Below are positions 46,991-55,801 of a DNA stretch of 64,000 nucleotides, piece after piece. The notes below the pieces were generated by a model. The model was not told the DNA's origin. It searched no databases and saw only the letters and a program-made list of their open reading frames with translations. The position numbers and the translations under genes are program-made. Source of the DNA: Citrobacter sp. Marseille-Q6884 (GTDB lineage: Bacteria > Pseudomonadota > Gammaproteobacteria > Enterobacterales > Enterobacteriaceae); contig NZ_CAMDRE010000001.1 in the NCBI RefSeq assembly GCF_945906775.1, positions 2,294,001 to 2,358,000 on the forward strand. Reading direction: 5' to 3'. Position 1 is the stretch's first letter; every line of letters begins with the position of its first letter.

Positions 46991-47022
46991 TGACCTCGCG
47001 CAAAGAGCACTAATAAAAACAG

Positions 47023-47059
47023 GGCTGGCAGGCCATTTCGGACTTGCCAGCCTTTTTTT
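47023..47059 (+). terminator. Intrinsic terminator of lon
   Basis: GGCTGGCA/TGCCAGCC stem followed by seven T, 33 bases after the lon stop. Confidence 0.9.
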
Positions 47060-47198
47060 GTATAGCTAATTTAGATGACGGATTAGGTCTGCCATTATTA
47101 ACGGGTGTTGTAAGGGCATGGCAGGCCTGATATAACTGCTGCGCGTTCGCACTTTGAAGGATTCAGGTGCGATATAAATTATAAAGAGGAAGAGAAGA

Positions 47199-47471
47199 GT
47201 GAATAAATCTCAACTGATCGACAAAATTGCTGCAGGGGCTGATATCTCTAAAGCTGCGGCTGGCCGTGCGTTAGATGCAATTATTGCTTCTGTTACCGAA
47301 TCTCTGAAGGAAGGTGATGACGTAGCGCTGGTAGGTTTTGGTACTTTTGCCGTTAAAGAGCGTGCTGCCCGTACTGGTCGCAACCCGCAAACTGGTAAAG
47401 AGATCACCATCGCTGCGGCTAAAGTACCGGGTTTCCGTGCAGGTAAAGCACTGAAAGACGCGGTAAACTAA
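47199..47471 (+). CDS. hupB: DNA-binding protein HU-beta
   Basis: 90 residues with a GTG start after AGAGGAAGAG, as in E. coli. The HU signature GFGTFAVKERAARTGRNPQTG is near 46-66, and the fold ends GKALKDAVN. It bends and compacts DNA with HU-alpha. Confidence 0.98.
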   Translation: MNKSQLIDKIAAGADISKAAAGRALDAIIASVTESLKEGDDVALVGFGTFAVKERAARTGRNPQTGKEITIAAAKVPGFRAGKALKDAVN

Positions 47472-47503
47472 GTGATTCCCCCTTTGGGGATGTGACTAAG
47501 TAC

Positions 47504-47532
47504 AAGGGCGCATCAACAGATGTGCCTTTTTT
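47504..47532 (+). terminator. Intrinsic terminator of hupB
   Basis: AAGGGCGCAT/ATGTGCCTTT stem with a six-base loop and a T run, 32 bases after hupB. Confidence 0.8.
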
Positions 47533-47674
47533 ATTTGTGATTCCGGGACTTTCTACGCGTTGTGGGCTGACAATTGCCCCCGTTTCTTGTCACAATAGGT
47601 CTTTCCACGCAGCGTTCAGAAAACGCTATGCTGCGTGAGGTATACAGTCACCTACAGCGGAGTGTGGTTACACC

Positions 47675-49549
47675 ATGATGGACAGCTTACGCACGGCTGC
47701 TAACAGTCTCGTGCTCAAGATTATTTTCGGTATCATTATCGTGTCGTTCATTTTGACCGGCGTGAGTGGTTACCTGATTGGCGGAAGCAATAACTACGCC
47801 GCAAAAGTAAATGGCCAGGAAATCAGCCGCGGGCAGTTTGAGAATGCGTTTAACAGTGAGCGTAATCGCATGCAGCAGCAGCTGGGGGATCAGTATTCTG
47901 AACTGGCGGCGAATGAAGGCTACATGAAAACGCTGCGCCAGCAGGTCCTGAATCGTCTGGTGGACGAAGCGCTGCTGGATCAATATTCCCGTGAGCTTAA
48001 ACTCAGCATCAGCGACGAGCAGGTTAAACAGGCTATTTTCTCGACGCCTGCTTTCCAGGTGGATGGCAAATTTGATAACAACCGCTACAACGCGATTGTG
48101 AATCAGATGGGGATGACTGCGGATCAATATGCGCAGGCATTGCGTAACCAGCTCACTACACAGCAGTTGATCAACGGTGTCGCCGGGACAGATTTCATGC
48201 TGAAAGGCGAAACGGATGAGCTGGCAGCGCTGGTCGCACAGCAGCGTGTTGTGCGTGAAGCGACGATTGACGTTAACGCGCTTGCCGCAAAGCAGCCGGT
48301 GACTGATGAAGAAGTGGCCAGCTACTACGAGCAGAATAAAAATCGCTTTATGATGCCGGAGCAGTTCCGTGTGAGCTACATTAAGCTGGATGCCGCAGCC
48401 ATGCAGGAAACGGCCAGCGATGCAGATATTCAGTCTTATTATGACCAGCATCAGGACCAGTTCACCCAGCCGCAGCGTAACCGTTACAGCATCATCCAGA
48501 CCAAAACGGAAGATGAAGCAAAAGCGGTACTGGATGCGTTGAACAAAGGCGGTGATTTTGCCACGCTGGCGAAAGAAAAATCCGCTGACATTATCTCTGC
48601 CCGTAACGGCGGTGATATGGGATGGCTGGAAGAGTCCACCACGCCGGATGAGCTGAAAAATGCCGGCCTGAAAGAAAAAGGCCAGCTGTCAGGCGTGATT
48701 AAGTCTTCCGTCGGTTTCCTGGTGGCGCGTCTGGACGATGTACAGCCCGCGCAGGTTAAACCGCTGAGCGAAGCGCGTGACGATATCGCGGCAAAAGTGA
48801 AGCAGGAAAAAGCGCTGGATGCGTACTATGCGCTACAACAGAAAGTCAGCGATGCGGCAAGCAATGACAACGAATCCCTGGCGGGTGCGGAGCAGGCTGC
48901 AGGCATGAAAGCGGTTGAAACGGGCTGGTTTAGCCGCGACAGCCTGCCGGAAGAGCTGAACTTCAAACCAGTTTCCGATGCCATTTTCAATGGCGGTCTG
49001 GTGGGCGAAAACGGTACGCCGGGTAGTAACTCCGACATCATCACCGTCGATGGCGATCGCGCGTTTGTGCTGCGTATAGCGGAACACAAAGCGGAGGCGG
49101 TTAAGCCGCTGGCTGATGTGAAAGAGCAGGTTACCGCGCTCGTTAAGCACAATAAGGCGGAGCAGCAGGCGAAACTGGATGCAGACAAACTGCTGGCTGA
49201 ACTGAAAGCAGGCAAAGGCGATGACGCGTTGAAAGCGGCTGGTCTGAGCTTTGGCGAGGAGAAAACGCTTAGCCGTACGGGTCAGGATCCGCTGAGTCAG
49301 GCGGCATTTGGCCTGAGCCTGCCAGCGAAAGACAAGCCGAGCTACGGTGTTGCAAATGACATGCAGGGTAACGTCGTTCTGTTGGCGCTGGAAGAAGTGA
49401 AAGCGGGTTCTATGCCTGAAGCGCAGAAGAAAGCGATGGTTCAGGGTATCACCCAGAATAACGCGCAGATTGTCTTCGAAGCACTGATGAGCAACCTGCG
49501 CAAAGCGGCAAAAATTAAAGTCGGCGATGCGCTGGACCAGCAGCAATAA
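47675..49549 (+). CDS. ppiD: Periplasmic folding chaperone PpiD
   Basis: 624 residues. One N-terminal membrane anchor (LVLKIIFGIIIVSFILTG near 13-30), then a SurA-like chaperone region. A parvulin domain lies near 265-355 (RYSIIQTKTEDEAKAV, then GGDFATLAKEKSAD and GGDMGWL), and a second, degenerate one follows. It is tethered near the SecYEG exit and helps newly exported proteins. Confidence 0.97.
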   Translation: MMDSLRTAANSLVLKIIFGIIIVSFILTGVSGYLIGGSNNYAAKVNGQEISRGQFENAFNSERNRMQQQLGDQYSELAANEGYMKTLRQQVLNRLVDEALLDQYSRELKLSISDEQVKQAIFSTPAFQVDGKFDNNRYNAIVNQMGMTADQYAQALRNQLTTQQLINGVAGTDFMLKGETDELAALVAQQRVVREATIDVNALAAKQPVTDEEVASYYEQNKNRFMMPEQFRVSYIKLDAAAMQETASDADIQSYYDQHQDQFTQPQRNRYSIIQTKTEDEAKAVLDALNKGGDFATLAKEKSADIISARNGGDMGWLEESTTPDELKNAGLKEKGQLSGVIKSSVGFLVARLDDVQPAQVKPLSEARDDIAAKVKQEKALDAYYALQQKVSDAASNDNESLAGAEQAAGMKAVETGWFSRDSLPEELNFKPVSDAIFNGGLVGENGTPGSNSDIITVDGDRAFVLRIAEHKAEAVKPLADVKEQVTALVKHNKAEQQAKLDADKLLAELKAGKGDDALKAAGLSFGEEKTLSRTGQDPLSQAAFGLSLPAKDKPSYGVANDMQGNVVLLALEEVKAGSMPEAQKKAMVQGITQNNAQIVFEALMSNLRKAAKIKVGDALDQQQ

Positions 49550-49590
49550 CCGAGGCTCCTCGCAAAAAATTGCAAAAAGTTGTATTCACC

Positions 49591-49614
49591 AAAGGCCGCT
49601 TTCGCGGCCTTTTC
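49591..49614. terminator. Intrinsic terminator of ppiD
   Basis: AAAGGCCGC/GCGGCCTTT stem with a three- to four-base loop, 41 bases after the ppiD stop. Confidence 0.85.
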
Positions 49615-49695
49615 CATTTCTGAGATTTGCCATTTGTCCGTCGTTCCAGAGCTCGCTATCGTGATTCCACTGTAACCAAACAAGGAGAAAACAGT

Positions 49696-50070
49696 ATGAA
49701 ACATGGAATCAAAGCGCTGCTTATTACACTGTCGTTAACCTGTGCGGGCATGACGCAAAGTGCGCTGGCCGCCGAACCTGTCGCTAAAACTCAGACGACC
49801 CACACCAAAGCGGATAGCGCCGGTGCAGCGCAAAGCAAAGCCGCTGCACCGGCAAAAGCCAGTGATGATGACGGTACCAGAGTGAGCATCAACACCGCCT
49901 CAGCAGAAGATTTAGCGCGGGTGATGAATGGCGTCGGACTGAAGAAGGCGCAGGCTATCGTCAGCTATCGTGAAGAGTATGGTCCGTTTAAAACGGTGGA
50001 TGATTTAAAACAGGTACCGGGAATGGGAAACTCGCTGGTGGAACGTAATCTGTCAGTTTTAACACTTTAA
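49696..50070 (+). CDS. ybaV: Helix-hairpin-helix DNA-binding protein YbaV (ComEA-like)
   Basis: 124 residues from the ATG at 49696 (AAGGAG site). A Sec signal peptide ends at about 25 (ALAAEP). A low-complexity Ala/Lys/Thr linker (30-58) leads to a ComEA-type HhH pair: VSINTASAEDLARVMNGVG and VDDLKQVPGMG. It is a predicted periplasmic DNA-binding protein; relatives take part in DNA uptake. Confidence 0.93.
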   Translation: MKHGIKALLITLSLTCAGMTQSALAAEPVAKTQTTHTKADSAGAAQSKAAAPAKASDDDGTRVSINTASAEDLARVMNGVGLKKAQAIVSYREEYGPFKTVDDLKQVPGMGNSLVERNLSVLTL

Positions 50071-50103
50071 TAACTTGCAGAGCGCCTAAAGTTTGCCAGA
50101 CTA

Positions 50104-50120
50104 TAGAGGTCATACCAGTT
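50104..50120. promoter_or_regulatory. FadR-like operator upstream of fadM
   Basis: The reverse complement reads AACTGGTATGACCTCTA, with the FadR core CTGGT-N3-ACC intact. It lies 55 bases before the fadM start. FadR repression of fadM is reported for E. coli. Confidence 0.6.
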
Positions 50121-50174
50121 ATGGCCTCTTTGTCTTACAGTATTCCTATAAAAACAAATTAGGGTTTCAGCGCT

Positions 50175-50573
50175 ATGCAAACACAAATCAAAGTCCGTGG
50201 TTATCATCTCGATGTCTATCAGCACGTCAACAATGCCCGCTATCTTGAATTTCTGGAAGAGGCTCGCTGGGATGGTCTGGAGAACAGCGACAGCTTTCAG
50301 TGGATGACTGCCCACAACATCGCTTTTGTGGTCGTGAATATCAATATCAACTATCGCCGTCCTGCTGTACTGAGCGACCTGTTGACGGTGACCAGCCAGG
50401 TACAGCAGCTTAACGGAAAAAGCGGTGTCTTAAACCAGACGATCACCCTGGAGCCAGAAGGGCAGGTCGTCGCCGACGCGCTGATTACCTTTGTTTGCAT
50501 TGATTTGAAAACGCAGAAAGCGTTGCCGCTGGAAGGCGAGTTACGCGAAAAGCTGGAGCAGATGGTTAAGTAG
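50175..50573 (+). CDS. fadM: Long-chain acyl-CoA thioesterase FadM
   Basis: 132 residues. A hot-dog fold of the 4HBT type, with the catalytic aspartate in YHLDVYQHVNNARYLEF near 10-26. It hydrolyses long-chain acyl-CoAs that block beta-oxidation. It sits under a FadR-like site. Confidence 0.95.
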   Translation: MQTQIKVRGYHLDVYQHVNNARYLEFLEEARWDGLENSDSFQWMTAHNIAFVVVNININYRRPAVLSDLLTVTSQVQQLNGKSGVLNQTITLEPEGQVVADALITFVCIDLKTQKALPLEGELREKLEQMVK

Positions 50574-50580
50574 TCGATGG

Positions 50581-50619
50581 TAATGCCGGATCAGGTGCTT
50601 GCACCACTGTCCGGCATTA
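50581..50619. repeat. REP-like hairpin between fadM and queC
   Basis: TAATGCCGGA/TCCGGCATTA outer arms and GGTGC/GCACC inner arms lie between convergent gene ends. It looks like a REP unit and can also act as a terminator. Confidence 0.7.
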
Positions 50620-50628
50620 CCCATCACA

Positions 50629-51324
50629 TTATTGTAATCCGGTTTTTTGCTTCATTGCGGCCATGATAGCCGGTTTGTTTGCCAGATAATGGTTTAGCCC
50701 GTTGGCGCGCAAATTACAGGCTGCGCAGTGACCACAGCCGTCACCTTTAATGCCGTTATAGCAGGTCAGCGTTTCTTCACGTACCAGATCCAGTTTGCCC
50801 CAGTAGTCGGCCAGCGCCCAGGTTTCGGCTTTATCAATCCACATTAGCGGGGTTTCGAAGCGGATATCCTTGGCCATCCCCAGACTAACCGCATGGTTCA
50901 GGGCTTTGACAAATTCATCGCGACAATCCGGATAGCCGGAGAAATCAGTTTCGCACACGCCGGTAATGACCGCTTCGGCTTTTACCTGGTAAGCGTAAAT
51001 CGCGGCCAGTGTTAAAAACAGGATATTGCGCCCCGGCACAAATGTATTGGGAATACCGTCTGTATCCGGTTCGTAATCAGGAACCGGAATGTTATCGCGT
51101 GTCAGGCTGCTGACAGCCAGTTCACTGAGCAGCGTAACATCAAGCACTTTGTGTGCACGGGCACCCAGTTTTAAGGCCAGGTCACGTGCGACATCAATCT
51201 CAGCGCGATGACGCTGACCATAATCAAAGGTCACGCAGTGTACTTCATCATACTGATGCAGCGCTTGCGCCAGACAGGTTGTGGAATCCTGGCCTCCACT
51301 AAATACGACAACGGCACGTTTCAT
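50629..51324 (-). CDS. queC: 7-cyano-7-deazaguanine synthase
   Basis: 231 residues from the ATG at 51324. PP-loop FSGGQDSTTC at residues 8-17; zinc cysteines in the CYNGIKGDGCGHCAAC region near 188-203. It makes preQ0 from 7-carboxy-7-deazaguanine in queuosine synthesis, upstream in the pathway from Tgt and QueA, also encoded in this window. Confidence 0.97.
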   Translation of the reverse strand: MKRAVVVFSGGQDSTTCLAQALHQYDEVHCVTFDYGQRHRAEIDVARDLALKLGARAHKVLDVTLLSELAVSSLTRDNIPVPDYEPDTDGIPNTFVPGRNILFLTLAAIYAYQVKAEAVITGVCETDFSGYPDCRDEFVKALNHAVSLGMAKDIRFETPLMWIDKAETWALADYWGKLDLVREETLTCYNGIKGDGCGHCAACNLRANGLNHYLANKPAIMAAMKQKTGLQ

Positions 51325-51388
51325 GGCTTTTCCTGACAAATAACAAAAACCCTATGGTAGCGCCTGGGCGTGGCGTCGACCAGCTTCT

Positions 51389-53089
51389 TCACGTCGAAGG
51401 CGGCGGCAGCCAGGCTTCAGCAAACTCAAACCAGCCTCTTGGATTCAGTCTGACCCCATTGACCCCCGGCGGGGCGCTAATGCGGTAGTGATAGTTGAAC
51501 AACGGCGTCAACGTCGCGTCATTCATCAGGTTGGCGAAAACCAGTTGTAAAGCAGCATGACGATGGTCCTCATCGGCTTCAATTTGCAGCGCATCCAGCG
51601 TGGTTTGTAGATGAGCAAATGCCGGTGCATCCAGAACATGCGGCCAGAGCTGATCGCAACGCAACCACTGTTCCAGGGTATATTCTGGTGCTTCGCCAAT
51701 CAGTCTGTCACCCATCATCAGGTCCGCTTCAGCCAGAGAAGGGTTACCATCCCAGTTTTTGGCATTATGAAAAATGAGTGTTAATTCGCAGCCGAGTATC
51801 GCCAGCGCCTGACGAAGCTGTTCAGCCATCGCATGCAGTTCGACCGGAAGGTGATAAACCAACGTCAGTTTTTCCGGGAGCGCAACGTCGTCCACATCAT
51901 CCCATTGCGGAATTGTCCAGCCAGGCAGCAGCGCATTGCTCGGGGTAATGAGATTTTCATCCACTTCAAGCGTCCGTAACAGGGAGGAGCGGTGAATAAT
52001 ATTGACCAGCCGTCGCGCCTGGGACGTGCTCAGACGCGGGCTTTTTCTGAGCGTTAAATAACAAAAACCCAGGCTGATGCCGCTGCTGACCTGGCTGAGC
52101 GTCGCCAATTCTTCAGGCTTGCCGATAGCAATTTGTACCGGATGTCGGCAACTGGTCCCCAAATCCTGGGCGAAAAGCTGCGGGGTGATCCAGTATTCAA
52201 TCGCTTTGAGTAGCGGATGACTAAGGTGGTAGTGATCATGGCTTTCAATGCGGACCAGCTCAGGTGTAAACAGCGTTAGCCGAAACGGACCGCTGCCGAC
52301 GAGCGGTTGTTCAGGATGCGCCAGATGGCTACTGTAGCTGGCCAGACGGTGTGCCAGCCAGAAATCCGGGCGATGCAGAATAAAGGTCAGGCACTGAGGA
52401 TGGGTCACCTTAATGCATTTGATGCTGATAAAGAGCTTATTAAGTGCAGGGATCTCAAGCAGCATCAACAGGCGTTGATGTAGCTGTGCGGTGCTTATCA
52501 CATCACCGTTATGCCAGTGTAATGTCGAACGAATATAGAAATCCCAGCGTAGTCCGTCGGCAGAGATATCCCAGTGGTGAGCTAAATCGCCACAGGGGCG
52601 TTGAGTCTTGCTGTCAAATCGGGTCAGGCCAGAGAATATCTGCCCGGCGAGATGCTGCTCTGCACGCCCCGGGAGAAAACCGGGATGTAACGGATCAAGC
52701 GGGCGGTAATAAGGGATACGCAAGGTTGGCGTATCGTTTTGCCACTGACCGCCCATAAACGGTTGCAGCAGGGTTCTTAACTCTCCGGGCGCCAGTTGAG
52801 CCAGCTCCAGCACGCTGAGCTGTTCTCCCTTTTGTAGCGCCTGTTCCATCATAGTGTTGCGTAGAGAATCTGGCGTCACTAAAAAACGCAACTGACCTCG
52901 TTTCCCGCGCCCGGACTGTGCTTCCCACATCAGCCACCCGGCATCCTGTGCCTGTCTCAGCAGTGTACGTACGTGGCGCTCGCTACAAAAACAGCGCTCA
53001 GCCAGTTCCCCGACGGTGACCGACTGCGGTTCACCATTTGAGGGCTGCCAGAGGCGTTGGTACTGGTTCAGGCGATTTAAAAGTCGCAT
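51389..53089 (-). CDS. ybaE: SgrR-like transcriptional regulator YbaE
   Basis: 566 residues from the ATG at 53089 (MRLLNRLNQYQRLWQ), the E. coli length. An N-terminal winged helix (GELAERCFCSERHVRTLLRQ near 28-47) is joined to a type 5 extracellular solute-binding-like domain (HPGFLPGRAEQHLAGQIFSG onward). This is the layout of SgrR, which senses sugar phosphate. The ligand and targets of YbaE are not established. Confidence 0.92.
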   Translation of the reverse strand: MRLLNRLNQYQRLWQPSNGEPQSVTVGELAERCFCSERHVRTLLRQAQDAGWLMWEAQSGRGKRGQLRFLVTPDSLRNTMMEQALQKGEQLSVLELAQLAPGELRTLLQPFMGGQWQNDTPTLRIPYYRPLDPLHPGFLPGRAEQHLAGQIFSGLTRFDSKTQRPCGDLAHHWDISADGLRWDFYIRSTLHWHNGDVISTAQLHQRLLMLLEIPALNKLFISIKCIKVTHPQCLTFILHRPDFWLAHRLASYSSHLAHPEQPLVGSGPFRLTLFTPELVRIESHDHYHLSHPLLKAIEYWITPQLFAQDLGTSCRHPVQIAIGKPEELATLSQVSSGISLGFCYLTLRKSPRLSTSQARRLVNIIHRSSLLRTLEVDENLITPSNALLPGWTIPQWDDVDDVALPEKLTLVYHLPVELHAMAEQLRQALAILGCELTLIFHNAKNWDGNPSLAEADLMMGDRLIGEAPEYTLEQWLRCDQLWPHVLDAPAFAHLQTTLDALQIEADEDHRHAALQLVFANLMNDATLTPLFNYHYRISAPPGVNGVRLNPRGWFEFAEAWLPPPST

Positions 53090-53260
53090 TGACACTTCAT
53101 CATTCAAGTTGCCTCGTTGTTGGCTGTGTATGACTCAGCCCGTCCCGGGAGTTTGCGTAAAGAAACCCGGAACAATTTGCTTTATCTATTCACTATTACT
53201 TCCGTATATCTCAGGTGATACTGGACCACAAGTTAACCGCGTCACAGAGTGGAGAAAGAA

Positions 53261-54079
53261 ATGGCTCGTCTGGCAGCATTTGATATGGATGGCACCCTTT
53301 TGATGCCGAATCACCATTTAGGTGAGGAAACGCTCTCGACGCTGGCGCGCCTGCGTGAACGTGACATTACCCTTACGTTTGCCACGGGTCGTCATGTGCT
53401 GGAGATGCGCCATATTCTGGGCTCGATCTCACTGGACGCCTTTTTAATCACCGGCAACGGGACGCGGGTGCATTCACTGGAAGGTGAAGTGCTTCATCAT
53501 CAGGATCTGGATCCCGCAGTGGCAGATATCGTGTTACATCAGGCGTGGGATACGCAGGCCAGCATGCATGTTTTTAATGATAATGGCTGGTTCACCGGAC
53601 AAGAGATCCCGTGGATGCTAAAAGCGCACGTCTACAGTGGATTTCGCTACCAGATCGTCGATGTAAAACGTATCCCGGCCCATCAGGTGACGAAGGTCTG
53701 CTTCTGCGGGGATCATGACGATCTCATTCGTTTGCGTATCCAACTGAATGAGGCGCTGGGCGAACAGGCCAATCTCTGTTTTTCCGCAGTAGATTGCCTG
53801 GAAGTGCTGCCGCTGGGCTGTAACAAAGGTTCGGCGCTGGCGGTGCTGAGTAACCACTTAGGTTTTTCGATGGCTGAATGCATGGCGTTTGGCGACGCCA
53901 TGAACGATCGCGAAATGTTAGGCAGCGTTGGCCGCGGCCTCATTATGGGTAATGCGATGCCACAACTGATTGCTGAGTTGCCACATTTATCGGTGATCGG
54001 CCATTGCCGCAATCAGGCGGTATCTCACTTTTTGACACATTGGCTGGACAATCCACATCTACCTTATTCCCCCGAATGA
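53261..54079 (+). CDS. cof: HMP-PP phosphatase Cof (HAD family)
   Basis: 272 residues. HAD motif I FDMDGTLL with D8 and D10, and motif IV FGDAMNDREML near 212-222; a Cof-type C2 cap lies between. It hydrolyses hydroxymethylpyrimidine pyrophosphate and other phosphates. Divergent from ybaE. Confidence 0.96.
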   Translation: MARLAAFDMDGTLLMPNHHLGEETLSTLARLRERDITLTFATGRHVLEMRHILGSISLDAFLITGNGTRVHSLEGEVLHHQDLDPAVADIVLHQAWDTQASMHVFNDNGWFTGQEIPWMLKAHVYSGFRYQIVDVKRIPAHQVTKVCFCGDHDDLIRLRIQLNEALGEQANLCFSAVDCLEVLPLGCNKGSALAVLSNHLGFSMAECMAFGDAMNDREMLGSVGRGLIMGNAMPQLIAELPHLSVIGHCRNQAVSHFLTHWLDNPHLPYSPE

Positions 54080-54094
54080 GAGATCCCTTCCAGC

Positions 54095-54124
54095 AAGCCA
54101 GACTTTAGCGTCTGGCTTTTTTTT
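54095..54124. terminator. Intrinsic terminator between cof and cdsH
   Basis: AAGCCAGAC/GTCTGGCTT stem followed by a T run, 16 bases after the cof stop and close to the cdsH stop. Confidence 0.85.
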
Positions 54125-54130
54125 CGCGGT

Positions 54131-55186
54131 TTAATGGGTATTCAGTAGACGAGCGATTTCCGCTTTCCACGGTGCCAAATCACCAATATGCATGTTGACC
54201 CATTGTGGGTTGTAGTACGTGTCCAGGTAGCGTTCGCCGCTGTCGCACAGAAGCGTCACCAGCGATCCTGTTTCTCCGGCTTCGCGCATACGGGCGGCAA
54301 GTTGCAGCGCGCCCCACATATTGGTTCCGGTTGAGGCACCCACTTTTCGGCCCAGTTGGGTTTCCAGCCAGTGCGCGGTGGCAACGCTTGCAGCATCCGG
54401 TACGCGCAGCATTTCATCAACCACGTCAGGAATGAAAGAGGGCTCTACGCGCGGGCGACCGATACCTTCAATTTTACTTCCCACCGGGCTGCGTAACGTA
54501 GCGTCACGATCCTGCCAGTAGGGCAGAAACACGGAGTTTTCCGGGTCAACCACCATCAGATGTGTGTCATAACCCTGACAGCGGATATAACGGCCAATCG
54601 TTGCTGATGTCCCACCGGTGCCGGCGCTCATCACGATATGTCTGGGGACAGGGTTTGGCTCACACGCCATCTGGCGGAAGATGCTGTCGGCAATATTGTT
54701 ATTGCCACGCCAGTCGGTAGCTCGTTCGGCGTAAGTGAACTGGTCCATATAATGACCGTTTAGCTCACGCGCCAGTTGTTCAGACGCAGCGTAAATTTCG
54801 CAGGCGCTTTCAACGAAATGGCAGCGCCCGCCATAAAATTCAATCTGCTCAATTTTCCGTTTTGCCGTGCAGGAAGGCATCACGGCAATAAACGGCAATC
54901 CCAGCAGTCGGGCGAAATAGGCTTCGGATACGGCCGTTGACCCGGAGGAGGATTCAATAATGGTGGTGCCTTCTTTTATCCAGCCATTACACAGCCCGTA
55001 CAGGAACAGTGAACGCGCCAGACGATGTTTCAGGCTGCCGGTTGGATGCGTGCTCTCATCTTTCAAATACAACTGAATGCCCGGGAACGCCGGTAGAGTC
55101 AGACGAATGAGATGCGTATCCGCAGAACGCTGATAATCCGCGTTGATTTCATTGATGGCGTTTTTAACCCAGGAGCTATTCATCAT
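54131..55186 (-). CDS. cdsH: PLP-dependent cysteine desulfhydrase, CdsH-like
   Basis: 351 residues of the cysteine synthase/cystathionine beta-synthase fold. The PLP lysine is K53 in HPTGSLKHR, and the phosphate loop is SAGTGGTSATIGRY near 186-199. A Salmonella gene in this position, cdsH, encodes a cysteine desulfhydrase that forms H2S, pyruvate and ammonia; E. coli K-12 lacks it here. It is divergent from decR, whose product responds to cysteine, so decR control is likely. Two adjacent ATG codons (55186, 55183) are possible starts. Confidence 0.85.
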   Translation of the reverse strand: MMNSSWVKNAINEINADYQRSADTHLIRLTLPAFPGIQLYLKDESTHPTGSLKHRLARSLFLYGLCNGWIKEGTTIIESSSGSTAVSEAYFARLLGLPFIAVMPSCTAKRKIEQIEFYGGRCHFVESACEIYAASEQLARELNGHYMDQFTYAERATDWRGNNNIADSIFRQMACEPNPVPRHIVMSAGTGGTSATIGRYIRCQGYDTHLMVVDPENSVFLPYWQDRDATLRSPVGSKIEGIGRPRVEPSFIPDVVDEMLRVPDAASVATAHWLETQLGRKVGASTGTNMWGALQLAARMREAGETGSLVTLLCDSGERYLDTYYNPQWVNMHIGDLAPWKAEIARLLNTH

Positions 55187-55271
55187 TAATATCCATTTGT
55201 CATTTTGTGCCTAGATTAGCGAAAAGCACGGAAAAAATTGTTGCTATTTAGCCTTTAAAATAGAATGTAAG

Positions 55272-55286
55272 GAGAAAATTCTTCTC
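55272..55286. promoter_or_regulatory. Lrp-family-type palindrome between cdsH and decR
   Basis: GAGAAAATTCTTCTC fits the Lrp consensus YAGHAWATTWTDCTR at 12 of 15 positions and has GAGAA/TTCTC arms. It ends 12 bases before the decR start codon, so DecR could repress itself and act on the divergent cdsH. This is inferred from sequence only. Confidence 0.45.
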
Positions 55287-55298
55287 TGTGGAGTGGAT

Positions 55299-55757
55299 AT
55301 GTTAGACAAAATTGACCGCAAGCTGCTCTGTTTACTGCAACAGGACTGCACCCTTTCTTTGCAGGCGTTAGCGGATGCCGTTAATCTGACTACAACGCCC
55401 TGCTGGAAGCGACTCAAAAGGCTTGAGGATGACGGTATTCTCCTCGGTAAAGTCGCGCTGCTGGACCCGGAAAAACTGGGGCTGGGTTTAACCGCTTTCG
55501 TGCTGATCAAAACGCAGCATCACAGCAGTGAATGGTACTGTCGTTTTGTCACCGAAGTGACCGGTATGCCGGAGGTTCTGGGATTCTGGCGCATGGCAGG
55601 GGAGTATGACTACCTGATGCGTGTTCAGGTCGCCGATATGAAACGCTACGATGACTTCTACAAGCGCCTGGTGAACAGCGTACCGGGTTTGTCAGATGTC
55701 ACCTCCAGTTTTGCGATGGAACAGATCAAATATACGACTGCTCTACCTATTGAATAA
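55299..55757 (+). CDS. decR: Cysteine-responsive Lrp-family regulator DecR
   Basis: 152 residues from the ATG at 55299 (MLDKIDRKLLCLLQQD), the E. coli YbaO/DecR length. The N-terminal HTH is LSLQALADAVNLTTTPCWKRLKRL; the C-terminal RAM-type ligand domain follows (FWRMAGEYDYLMRVQV). In E. coli it activates the cysteine detoxification genes cyuPA. It is 44 bases before mdlA. Confidence 0.95.
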   Translation: MLDKIDRKLLCLLQQDCTLSLQALADAVNLTTTPCWKRLKRLEDDGILLGKVALLDPEKLGLGLTAFVLIKTQHHSSEWYCRFVTEVTGMPEVLGFWRMAGEYDYLMRVQVADMKRYDDFYKRLVNSVPGLSDVTSSFAMEQIKYTTALPIE

Positions 55758-55801
55758 CTCTCCCGGCGGTCATTGCTGGAAATCATGTCAGGACATAACG
55801 C

